Assembly (NCBI GenBank): GCA_947293975.1
Contig: CAMYPV010000037.1
Span: 1-12,026 of the forward strand
Source of the DNA: an uncultured Ezakiella sp.
GTDB taxonomy: Bacteria > Bacillota > Clostridia > Tissierellales > Peptoniphilaceae
DNA length: 12,026 nucleotides
Direction: 5' to 3'
The notes under the pieces were generated by a model. That model saw nothing but the letters and a program-made list of their open reading frames with translations, had not been told where the DNA came from and did no database searches. How positions within the stretch are numbered: position 1 is the first letter of the stretch; every line of letters begins with the position of its first letter. The translations under genes were made by a program, and so were the position numbers. Below are positions 1 to 6,549 of this stretch, in pieces.

Positions 1-7
1 AAATTAA

Positions 8-55
8 TCTCGCCATTTTTATTTTATCTACGCCAAATCCTTAAAAATGGCGAGA
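8..55. repeat. 14-bp perfect inverted repeat in gene-free leader
   Basis: Bases 8-21 (TCTCGCCATTTTTA) are the exact reverse complement of bases 42-55, with a 20-nt spacer. After a 2-nt mismatch four more pairs can form (2-5 with 58-61), so the palindrome nearly reaches the window edge. Neither side is followed by a clean U-tract, so it is not a textbook terminator on either strand. A second CGCCA at 31-35 lies in the spacer and could pair with TGGCG at 48-52, which competes with the main stem. It could be the 3' end of an upstream transcript, a small mobile-repeat end or a structured RNA. The repeat itself is certain, its function is not. Confidence 0.6.
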
Positions 56-113
56 AAAATTATTTGAAAAATAGTTTTTAAGTTTGGATTCTTGTAAAGA
101 TGATTTAATTATG

Positions 114-143
114 AAAAATGTACCCAAAAGGGTATGTTTTTTT
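114..143 (+). terminator. terminator-like hairpin with U-tract upstream of the regulator gene
   Basis: TACCC (121-125) and GGGTA (130-134) pair around an AAAA loop. The stem can be lengthened through two G-U pairs and A-U pairs (114-120 with 135-141). The 3' side ends in seven T's (137-143). This fits a rho-independent terminator, either for a gene to the left of the window or as an attenuator of a transcript entering the operon at 204. The A-run on the left also lets it work on the other strand. The core stem is only 5 bp, so its strength is uncertain. Confidence 0.5.
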
Positions 144-166
144 CTTATCTTGTTTTATACTATAGA
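133..166 (+). promoter_or_regulatory. weak candidate promoter for the regulator-ABC operon
   Basis: TATACT at 156-161 (or the overlapping TATAGA at 161-166) is a reasonable -10 box, about 40 bases before the start codon at 204. The matching -35 position for the first choice (133-138, TATGTT) is poor and lies inside the terminator-like hairpin. A promoter with such a weak -35 would be expected to need an activator. The start site is inferred only. Confidence 0.35.
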
Positions 167-180
167 TATAGAAGGCGGTT

Positions 181-190
181 AGTTCGAACT
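181..190. promoter_or_regulatory. 10-bp perfect palindrome, possible operator
   Basis: AGTTCGAACT reads the same on both strands. It sits between the candidate -10 box and the SD site of the regulator gene. Its position would suit autorepression by a dimeric DNA-binding protein, and the first gene of the operon encodes a LuxR-type HTH protein. No second copy of the full 10-mer was noticed elsewhere in the window. The operator role is inference. Confidence 0.3.
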
Positions 191-203
191 TAGGAGTGGT
201 ATT

Positions 204-851
204 TTGAAAAAGAAAAAGCTTTGTGGACAAATAAATATTTTTGCAAAGACCGATAGAGTGATAGATTTATTTTATGATTATATTTTGTCTGAGGCTAAAG
301 GCTATGAGGCTAATATTCATGGTGATTTTGATATATTTTTGTATTCAAGGGACTTGATGATAGAGGATGAGCTTAAAAATTTCTTTGTTTCATACAAGGA
401 CAAGAAAAATTTATTGGTCATTAGCCTTGATTATGAACCAAGATTAAATTTACTTTGCAAGTATTATAAGACCACAAAATACCTCTGGCTTTCAAAGCTC
501 AAGGTTAATTTATTTGCTGGAATTAAGGAGGCTTTAGAAGAAGTGCCTGATGATAGAAATGAGCCTTTGGTTAAGATTAACAAGGCCGAATACAAAATTA
601 TTATTAGGTATATACGCGGAGAGAGCTTGGATGAAATAGCTGAGGAGATTTGTTATTCCAAACATACTATTAAAAAGTATATGGCAAAAATTTATGAAAA
701 AATTGGTGTAAGCAATAATAGACAGCTAATTCAATTTGCCATAAACCTTGGCCTTGTTGACTATATGTTTTACGAGGATGGTTGCAGCAATCAAATGCTA
801 TGTGACGCCTGCCATATAAAAAGGTGTCCAAAAAATGAGGAGGATCTATGA
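204..851 (+). CDS. LuxR/GerE-type HTH regulator with C-terminal four-cysteine tail
   Basis: A 215-residue protein starting at TTG. The start is fixed by GGAG at 193-196, 7 bases upstream, and the next in-frame Met is only at residue 52. Residues about 125-185 form a GerE-like helix-turn-helix: an acidic 'SLDEIAEEI' helix, then 'SKHTIKKYMAKIYEKIGVSN', which matches the recognition-helix and dimer-helix pattern of LuxR/NarL regulators. Residues 1-115 alternate hydrophobic strands and helices, and could be a degenerate receiver-like sensor. I do not see a convincing phospho-acceptor Asp or the conserved Lys. The tail after the HTH holds C194, C200, C203 and C208 plus H204 (spacing C-x5-C-x2-C-x4-C), which suggests metal binding or a thiol switch. 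Its stop overlaps the next start by 4 bases (ATGA), so it probably controls, and is coupled to, the ABC genes that follow. The signal sensed is unknown. Confidence 0.8.
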   Translation: MKKKKLCGQINIFAKTDRVIDLFYDYILSEAKGYEANIHGDFDIFLYSRDLMIEDELKNFFVSYKDKKNLLVISLDYEPRLNLLCKYYKTTKYLWLSKLKVNLFAGIKEALEEVPDDRNEPLVKINKAEYKIIIRYIRGESLDEIAEEICYSKHTIKKYMAKIYEKIGVSNNRQLIQFAINLGLVDYMFYEDGCSNQMLCDACHIKRCPKNEEDL

Positions 852-1528
852 AATTAATTGTTAAAAATTTAAAAAAATCCTTTGGAGACAAGGAAGTACT
901 TAAAGACATTGATTACACTTTTGACAAAGGCTTTATATATAGTGTAATCGGTAGAAATGGCACGGGCAAGACAACTCTCTTTAACTGCATTAGCTTTCAA
1001 GAGAAAATTGATGCTGGGGAAATCTTGGTGGATGCGAGTGGAGACATTCGTCCAATTTCTTATGATGATGTTTACCTGGTATCTGCGGCTCCAGTCTTGC
1101 CAGAATTTTTAACTGGCTATGAATTTATCAGGGCCTTTGTGGATTTTAACAAGGTAAAAGCTTTTGATATAGACGAATTGTTTGAGCGATTTAACTTTGA
1201 AGAGGCGGACAAGCATAGGCTTATTAAAGAATATTCTTTTGGTATGAAAAACAAGATTCAAATGATGTGTGCCTTTATCAAAAAGCCGCTTATTATTTTA
1301 CTTGACGAGCCACTTAGCTCACTTGATATTATCGTTAGCCACGATATAAAAGAGATGATGATAGCTATGAAGAGCGACCATATTATTATAATGTCAACTC
1401 ACATAGTTCAGCTGGCCACAGATGTTAGCGATGAGGTGGCAATTTTAAAAGACGGTTTACTAAACAAGTGCAGGAATGATTTTAATTCTCCAATTGAATT
1501 CGAAAAATATTTAATGGAAGTGATCTAA
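848..1528 (+). CDS. ABC transporter ATP-binding protein
   Basis: A 226-residue nucleotide-binding subunit, expected on the inner face of the membrane where it drives the permease encoded next. Visible motifs are Walker A GRNGTGKTT (35-43), a signature SFGMK (130-134, a common variant of LSGGQ), Walker B with the catalytic Glu LIILLDEP (148-155), the D-loop SSLD (157-160) and the switch His in STH (H185). At the Q-loop position the usual Gln seems absent: S79/A80 stand there, upstream of the LT..E motif (88-92). Length and motifs fit the single-domain ATPases of ABC-2-like exporters. GAGGAGG at 837-843 precedes the ATG, which overlaps the regulator stop. The last base of its TAA is the first base of the next ATG. 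The substrate is not readable from the sequence. Confidence 0.9.
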   Translation: MKLIVKNLKKSFGDKEVLKDIDYTFDKGFIYSVIGRNGTGKTTLFNCISFQEKIDAGEILVDASGDIRPISYDDVYLVSAAPVLPEFLTGYEFIRAFVDFNKVKAFDIDELFERFNFEEADKHRLIKEYSFGMKNKIQMMCAFIKKPLIILLDEPLSSLDIIVSHDIKEMMIAMKSDHIIIMSTHIVQLATDVSDEVAILKDGLLNKCRNDFNSPIEFEKYLMEVI

Positions 1529-3096
1529 TGGCTATAAAATTTTCGAAATTAATGTCCATTATAAATCTTAATACATTTCTATATTTGCTTTCCAGAATTC
1601 CTGGGATAAAACATCTTGGCTTTAAAAAACTCATTGCGAAGGAAAATTTAAAATCAAAACTTGGCTTTTTGGGAGTGGTAGTTCATTTTGTATTTTCATT
1701 TGTACTTAGGATGATAATGCCATTTTATATAATTGTCATCGGGATAAATAAATTTATTGGCGTAAATGAAATTAGTTCAATGTATGATTTGAGAGTCGCT
1801 GTTTATCTGATAATTTTTTGCTTGACCCAGGCTTTTGCTAATCCATCGTTTCTGTCGGATGCAAAAAACGCCTATATGTTTATGGGAATTATGGGTGTAG
1901 ATCCAAGGATTTTTTACAGGCAAAAGATTAGAGAAGGCATAATAATGGAAAACCTGGTTCATTTTATAATCTCTTATTTGATTTTTAAAAATTACCTGGT
2001 CGCTTTTAGCATTTTTGTTTTTATGACGGCTTGCTCTTACATTTCAAATCTAATAAATATATCTTATCTTTTAAAGCATGATAGACTTATAAAAAAGCTA
2101 CTAAGGACGATTTACAAACTCGTTTTGTATGCCATAGCTTTCGTGATGGTATATTTTAAAGTGGGAATTAAGTTGACCAATAATTTTTATTACATATTGT
2201 CCTTACTATCTCTAGTAATTTCATTGTTTGGAATAATTTATTTCTATAAATTTAAGTCCTACAACAAAATAAAAACATTGATAGCCACATCAAACAATTA
2301 TTCGGTTGGATTTGTAATCGCCACTAGCATGAGCGAAGACTATCGAGAGCTTCGTGGAATAAAACCAGAGGATAATATTAAATTTTTGGAGGACCACAAG
2401 GATTTGCCTTCACAAGCTTACATTGAGAAGGCCTTTGAAACAAGGTTTAAAGATATTTTAAAGAAACAATTTTTCTCAAAGACCAATGGTATGATTTTTA
2501 CAGCCTTGATTTATATAGTGTTTTTTAAACTTGGAATATCTGCTGGCAACAAAGGTTTTACAGGCCTGCAAACATTTGGTATTGTAATGGTCCTCTCTTC
2601 TGCAATGGCAGGGACATATCTCCAAATGTGTTTTAGAAATATCGATATGCCCCTTATGTACCACAATCTTTACGACAGTGAAGCCATTAAAAAATCTATC
2701 AGCAATCGGATAAGATATATTGCAAAGATGGTTTTGCCAAACTTTTTATTGGCTCTAGTCTTTGTAGGATTGATCGGATTAATAAATAAGGTCGATTTTG
2801 ATTTTAAACAAATCCCATTAACCCTCGGAGTCTATGCGATGCTCCTGTTAACTAGGGAGCTTATGGAGATAATTATTTACTATGTCCTCTGCCCCTATAG
2901 CTCAGACCTTTCAAATAAGAGTCCTGTTTACAAGGTAATTCAAGGTATTATGATGACAATCATTGGTATATCCTTTATGTCTTCAATGGATATGGCAAAG
3001 GTTATTTATCTAGTTGGGGGAATTTTTATTCTAACCCTCTTAACATTTATAATTTTAAGAAAAAATTTCTATAAAACTTTTAGGATTAGATACTAG
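1528..3096 (+). CDS. putative ABC exporter permease, polytopic membrane protein
   Basis: A 522-residue protein with about 11-12 hydrophobic spans, roughly at 47-73, 88-105, 140-155, 157-180, 195-211, 221-240, 320-337, 345-367, 399-419, 428-453, 470-486 and 491-510. A basic, partly helical cytoplasmic N-terminus precedes span 1. A charged loop of about 75 residues (241-318) splits the protein into two halves of about six spans each. No extracellular peptidase or ATPase motif is seen. Because it overlaps the ABC ATPase gene by one base (TAATG), it is most likely that ATPase's membrane partner. Its size suggests that one chain supplies both halves of the channel. I do not recognise the family closely. 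Exporters of peptides, lipids or drugs are all possible. No precursor peptide gene or further transporter gene lies beside it. Confidence 0.75.
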   Translation: MAIKFSKLMSIINLNTFLYLLSRIPGIKHLGFKKLIAKENLKSKLGFLGVVVHFVFSFVLRMIMPFYIIVIGINKFIGVNEISSMYDLRVAVYLIIFCLTQAFANPSFLSDAKNAYMFMGIMGVDPRIFYRQKIREGIIMENLVHFIISYLIFKNYLVAFSIFVFMTACSYISNLINISYLLKHDRLIKKLLRTIYKLVLYAIAFVMVYFKVGIKLTNNFYYILSLLSLVISLFGIIYFYKFKSYNKIKTLIATSNNYSVGFVIATSMSEDYRELRGIKPEDNIKFLEDHKDLPSQAYIEKAFETRFKDILKKQFFSKTNGMIFTALIYIVFFKLGISAGNKGFTGLQTFGIVMVLSSAMAGTYLQMCFRNIDMPLMYHNLYDSEAIKKSISNRIRYIAKMVLPNFLLALVFVGLIGLINKVDFDFKQIPLTLGVYAMLLLTRELMEIIIYYVLCPYSSDLSNKSPVYKVIQGIMMTIIGISFMSSMDMAKVIYLVGGIFILTLLTFIILRKNFYKTFRIRY

Positions 3097-3118
3097 CTCG
3101 GTGAGAATCGAGCCTTTT
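3096..3118 (+). terminator. terminator after the regulator-ABC operon
   Basis: GCTCGGT (3096-3102) pairs with ATCGAGC (3107-3113, including one G-U pair) around a GAGA loop. A C and four T's follow (3115-3118). The stem begins on the last base of the permease stop codon. The short U-tract suggests only moderate strength. Confidence 0.6.
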
Positions 3119-3120
3119 AA

Positions 3121-3149
3121 TTGTAAAGTATTTATGATTATGCTATAAT
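3121..3149 (+). promoter_or_regulatory. sigma-A promoter with extended -10 for the secreted thioredoxin-like protein
   Basis: TTGTAA (3121-3126), a 17-base spacer and a perfect TATAAT (3144-3149), preceded by TG one base upstream (3141-3142), make a strong extended -10 promoter. Transcription should begin near 3156-3158. That is inside or right at the SD GAGGAGGG (3155-3162), giving a leader of only about 10-12 bases. Confidence 0.8.
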
Positions 3150-3167
3150 TAACAGAGGAGGGAAGAT

Positions 3168-4214
3168 ATGAGAAGAAAATCTATTATTTTAATTGCGATA
3201 TTATTTATGATTAATTTTAATGTTTTTGCGGCGGAGAATGTTTCGGGCAAAAAGACTTTTCAACCGATTTTATTGAATGGCAAAAATGTTGAGATTGGTT
3301 CATATTTGATTAATGAGAGAAACTATTTGAAATTGAGGGATGTTGCAGCACTTTTGAGCGGCACAGGTTCTCAATTTAATGTGGACTGGGACGAGGCAAC
3401 TGGCAATGTTATTATTAAAACTGGAGAGGTTTATGTAAGATTAGAAAATGATTTAAAGCCTCTTTCTGATGGCGTGGTTAATGGCGTTAAGGATAATATT
3501 AACGTTGTTGTTAATGGTGAACTTAAAAAAATCGAAACAGTTCTTATAAACGAAAACAATTATTTGCAACTTAGACAGCTTGGAGAGATTGCTGGATTTG
3601 GTGTTGATTGGGACGAGGCAACTAGTGCAATTCTTCTTAAGACCAATGAAAAAGCTCCAGAAGTTGTAGAGGATAAGAAGGCAAGCGATTATAATGCTTT
3701 GTCAAAGGCGCTTATAAATCCAAATGCAAACAATTATAATTATTCAAATGTTGTAAGCGTTGGGGCAGTGCTTCCTAATTTTACATTTGATACTGTTGAT
3801 GGTAGTTCAAAAAATATTGGTGTAAATCAAATTCTTAAGAGCGACAAAATTCAGTTGATTAATTTCTTTAGAACTGATTGTCCATTTTGCGTTAAAGAGA
3901 TTCCGGATTTCGTAAAGACCAATAACAAAAACAATTTAGAGATCGTATTGATATCTTTAAATAAAGATAAGGCAGATGTTAAAAAGATGTTTGATAAGAA
4001 CAACTACTTGCTTCCTGTTTTTACAGCTGCGGATAGAGATGCGATAATAAAAGATTATGACTTGCAAGTTGTTCCGACAAGCTTTTTTGTAAAAGACGGC
4101 GTTGTGCTTGGAAGTTTTGCAGGGTCATTAACTGAGGCTCAGTTAAATTATATTATGTCTGAATTGAATGCTGGAAAGTCATTCCCAACAAACGAAAAAA
4201 TTAGTGAAAAATAA
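3168..4214 (+). CDS. secreted thioredoxin-like protein with copper-amine-oxidase-N-like repeats
   Basis: A 348-residue exported protein. Residues 1-21 are a signal peptide: a basic start, a hydrophobic core and a VFA|AE cleavage site. Two related segments follow at about 33-85 and 114-159. Both share the pattern LINE.NYL.LR and then VDWDEAT..I.IKT, which is typical of the 'copper amine oxidase N-terminal' (stalk-like) domain of Clostridia surface proteins. Residues about 197-335 are a TlpA/AhpC-type thioredoxin fold. The redox motif is CPFC (C238, C241) after NFFRTD, and the cis-Pro motif is VPT (302-304). These are the only cysteines in the mature protein. It probably reduces or exchanges disulfides, or protects against oxidants, outside the membrane. 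I see no lipobox, LPxTG or transmembrane anchor. The unit is alone, with its own promoter and terminator, so its electron donor must be encoded elsewhere. Confidence 0.85.
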   Translation: MRRKSIILIAILFMINFNVFAAENVSGKKTFQPILLNGKNVEIGSYLINERNYLKLRDVAALLSGTGSQFNVDWDEATGNVIIKTGEVYVRLENDLKPLSDGVVNGVKDNINVVVNGELKKIETVLINENNYLQLRQLGEIAGFGVDWDEATSAILLKTNEKAPEVVEDKKASDYNALSKALINPNANNYNYSNVVSVGAVLPNFTFDTVDGSSKNIGVNQILKSDKIQLINFFRTDCPFCVKEIPDFVKTNNKNNLEIVLISLNKDKADVKKMFDKNNYLLPVFTAADRDAIIKDYDLQVVPTSFFVKDGVVLGSFAGSLTEAQLNYIMSELNAGKSFPTNEKISEK

Positions 4215-4221
4215 TAATATT

Positions 4222-4258
4222 AATCTCTAGGTTAAAATTTTGACCTAGAGATTTTTTG
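4222..4258 (+). terminator. strong rho-independent terminator
   Basis: AATCTCTAGGT (4222-4232) is the exact reverse complement of 4243-4253, and the loop region AAAATTTT can extend the stem. A T-run (4252-4257) and further T's follow. It insulates the thioredoxin-like gene from the housekeeping operon. Confidence 0.9.
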
Positions 4259-4299
4259 TTTTTAAAAATCTTTAAAGTGGCTTGTATTGTGTAAATGCG

Positions 4300-4328
4300 T
4301 TGACTTTTAACATTATATGTTGTACAAT
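4300..4328 (+). promoter_or_regulatory. sigma-A promoter of the housekeeping operon
   Basis: TTGACT (4300-4305), a 17-base spacer and TACAAT (4323-4328) each match the sigma-A consensus at five of six positions. Transcription is expected near 4335, about 17 bases before the ATG at 4352. This is the only clear promoter seen before the run of nine genes to the right edge. The -10 box lies within the palindrome TTGTACAA (4320-4327), which may be chance. Confidence 0.85.
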
Positions 4329-4351
4329 AAGCTTGATAAACAGGAGGAATT

Positions 4352-4735
4352 ATGGCTTTAAAAGTAGGAGATATTATTGAGGGAAAAGTAAACGGAGTTT
4401 CTAAATTCGGTTGCTTTGTAGATTTAGATGGGGGAGAGAGTGGACTTGTTCACATCTCTGAGCTTTCAAATAAATATGTTGAGAACATTGATGATTTTAT
4501 TAAAAAGGGCGATGTTGTTAAGGCAAAGGTAATTGAAATTAACGACAAAGGCAAAATTGCTCTTTCGATGAAGGCTCTTGAAGAACCGCCAGCACCTAAA
4601 ATTGTTGGGGAGGCTGACGAAGATTCACCATTTGAAAAGTTGATGTCAAAGTTTATCAAAGATTCAAACGAGAAAATTCAAAGCATTAATCAAAGAACTT
4701 CAAGAAGAAGAGGTTCAGGCAAGCCTAAAAAATAA
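4352..4735 (+). CDS. S1 RNA-binding domain protein, YabR-like
   Basis: A 127-residue protein with one S1 (OB-fold) RNA-binding domain at about residues 3-75. It shows VGDIIEGKV, the aromatic/glycine pair in SKFGCFVDL, GLVHISEL, GDVVKAKVIEI and KIALSMK. The acidic linker (about 76-95) leads to a basic tail with RTSRRRG and KPKK, likely to add non-specific RNA contact. Size and place next to tilS match B. subtilis YabR (a general-stress-protein-13-like family). Its exact role, in translation or ribosome/RNA quality control, is not settled in the family as far as I know. AGGAGG (4342-4347) gives a strong SD. It is first in the operon, and tilS begins one base after its stop. Confidence 0.9.
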   Translation: MALKVGDIIEGKVNGVSKFGCFVDLDGGESGLVHISELSNKYVENIDDFIKKGDVVKAKVIEINDKGKIALSMKALEEPPAPKIVGEADEDSPFEKLMSKFIKDSNEKIQSINQRTSRRRGSGKPKK

Positions 4736-4736
4736 T

Positions 4737-6017
4737 ATGGAAGAATTTTTTACTCTTTTAAAAGAAGATAAATTATTCAAAATTGAAAACAAAGTCTTGG
4801 TTGCCTTTTCAGGTGGCCCTGACTCTATTTTTGTTTTTAAGTTGTTAAAAGAGTTTCAAAAATATAAAAATTTTACGATTGAGCTTTATCATCTTAATCA
4901 TGGTTTGCGTGATAGCGCTGTTAATGACGAGGAGTTCGTCAAAAATTTCGCAAAAGAGAACAACTGCGTGCTTCATCTTGAGCATTTTGATACAATGGCT
5001 TTTGCAAAGCAAAATAAAATTGGCACCGAAGAGGCTGGGCGTATAAAACGTTATAATGATCTTAATGAAATTGCACGTGAAATCGGCACGCAGACTGTCA
5101 TTACAGGTCATCACTTGGATGATGACATCGAAACTATGATTATGAATTTTGAACGCGGTGCAGGCCTAAATGGAATTTCAGGTATTAAAATACGCGACGG
5201 TATATTTTTTAGACCACTATTAAAGATTTCAAAGCGGGAGATTTTAGATTATCTTGATGAGAATAAAATAAAATACTGCATTGACGAGACAAATTTTGTG
5301 GATGATGTCAATCGAAATCGTATTAGATTAAATATAATTCCAGTTATAAGAGAGATGATGAGCGATTTTGATAAAAACGCAAAGACGCTTTTGAGCAATT
5401 TAAAATCGACTCAAAGCATGATTGAAGATGTTTTTGAATATTTTTTAAAATCAGCTTGCATCGATAAAAACATCATAAAAGTTCCAATAGACAAAATGCT
5501 TGAATGTTTTCCAAAACATCGCGCGGATTTATATTTGCATATTATAAAGCGATTGAACAATTCTAAAAAGGATGTTTATGCGCATCATTTGTTAGAGATT
5601 GACAGTATAATTGAGGCGAGCGAGGAGAAAGAGCTGAGTTTTTCAGGTATTAAGATAATAAAATCGTATAATGATTTGATATTTTTAAATAGTGATTATT
5701 CGTCGCGAAAAACACATTATAAGCTTGTTGATGAAATTTTTGAAGGCGCAATTGAATTTGATGCTGATAAAATAAATGGCGATATAAAATACACCAAAAG
5801 ATTGCCTGGAGATATATTTGAGACTCGCGGTGGCAGAACGAAAAAGTTAAAAGAAATTTTAATTGATGAGAAAATACCAAAGTTTAAGCGCGACGATTTA
5901 GTCGTAATTAAAGACGATTTGGGAATTATATTTGTCGAAGATTTATGGCTTTCAAAACGCGTTAGGGCTGATGTTAATACAAAGAACAAATTTTATTTAA
6001 GGAGGTATTATGAATAA
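4737..6017 (+). CDS. tilS: tRNA(Ile)-lysidine synthase
   Basis: This enzyme adds lysine to C34 of the tRNA-Ile CAU anticodon, using ATP, so that the tRNA reads AUA and is charged with Ile. It is essential in most bacteria. The N-terminal PP-loop ATPase shows SGGPDS (25-30), HLNHGLR (52-58), GTEEAGRIKRY (96-106), GHHLDDDIET (124-133), RGAGLNGISG (140-149) and RNRIR (193-197). The C-terminal domain has the KRLPGD...R...KKLKEIL...IP pattern (about 354-380), ending in a strand-rich tail. At 426 residues it is of normal family length. The ATG starts one base after the upstream stop, with no good SD at the right distance, so its translation probably depends on coupling to the S1 gene. Its last 8 bases overlap hpt. 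Confidence 0.95.
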   Translation: MEEFFTLLKEDKLFKIENKVLVAFSGGPDSIFVFKLLKEFQKYKNFTIELYHLNHGLRDSAVNDEEFVKNFAKENNCVLHLEHFDTMAFAKQNKIGTEEAGRIKRYNDLNEIAREIGTQTVITGHHLDDDIETMIMNFERGAGLNGISGIKIRDGIFFRPLLKISKREILDYLDENKIKYCIDETNFVDDVNRNRIRLNIIPVIREMMSDFDKNAKTLLSNLKSTQSMIEDVFEYFLKSACIDKNIIKVPIDKMLECFPKHRADLYLHIIKRLNNSKKDVYAHHLLEIDSIIEASEEKELSFSGIKIIKSYNDLIFLNSDYSSRKTHYKLVDEIFEGAIEFDADKINGDIKYTKRLPGDIFETRGGRTKKLKEILIDEKIPKFKRDDLVVIKDDLGIIFVEDLWLSKRVRADVNTKNKFYLRRYYE

Positions 6018-6549
6018 GGCTATCAAGGAAATGTTATTTACAAGAGAGGAAATCAGAGCCAAAGTCGAAGAGCTTGGTGCTATGATTACACATGATTTTA
6101 TGGATAAAGATCTTATGGTAATTGGAATCTTAAAAGGTTCATTTATTTTTATGGCTGATTTGGTAAGAGAAATTAATTTGCCTTTATTAGTTGATTTTAT
6201 GAGCTTGTCAAGTTATGGCATGAGTTCAAAATCTACTGGTGAAGTTCGCATTTTAAAAGACTTGGACTTTAGTGTTGAAGGTAGGGACGTGCTTGTTGTT
6301 GAAGATATTGTTGATAGTGGTTACACATTAAAATATATTGAAGACAATTTATCAAGACGCGGTGCAAACTCTGTTAGCTTTGCAACATTTTTAGATAAAA
6401 AAGAGGCCAGAAAGACAGATGTTAAGCTAGACTATGTGGGCTATGTTGTGCCAAACGATTTTATTGTAGGATATGGGCTTGACTATGCTGAAGGATACAG
6501 AAACCTTCCTTATATTGCAAGCTTGAAAGAGGAGATATATAAAATATGA
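6010..6549 (+). CDS. hpt: hypoxanthine(-guanine) phosphoribosyltransferase
   Basis: A 179-residue purine salvage enzyme that makes IMP/GMP from hypoxanthine/guanine and PRPP in the cytosol. The PRPP loop is [13 protein letters not shown] (94-106), with the acidic pair E98-D99. The PPi loop LKGS is at 41-44. The flexible-loop region SSYG (67-70) and the purine-binding [19 protein letters not shown] segment (about 151-169) are intact. AAGGAGG (5999-6005) lies 4 bases before the ATG, within the end of tilS. It ends in an ATGA overlap with ftsH. In B. subtilis HprT and TilS have been reported to act together on ftsH expression. The three genes are adjacent here too, but I see no separate ftsH promoter gap. 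Confidence 0.95.
   Translation: MNKAIKEMLFTREEIRAKVEELGAMITHDFMDKDLMVIGILKGSFIFMADLVREINLPLLVDFMSLSSYGMSSKSTGEVRILKDLDFSVEGRDVLVVEDIVDSGYTLKYIEDNLSRRGANSVSFATFLDKKEARKTDVKLDYVGYVVPNDFIVGYGLDYAEGYRNLPYIASLKEEIYKI

Noticed and set aside
111..182. Possible 23-codon ORF encoding a small basic-hydrophobic peptide (begins MKNVPKRVCFF)
   Set aside because: There is no good SD before ATG 111, and it lies across the terminator-like hairpin and the candidate promoter. Chance is the simpler reading, though a leader peptide is not excluded.
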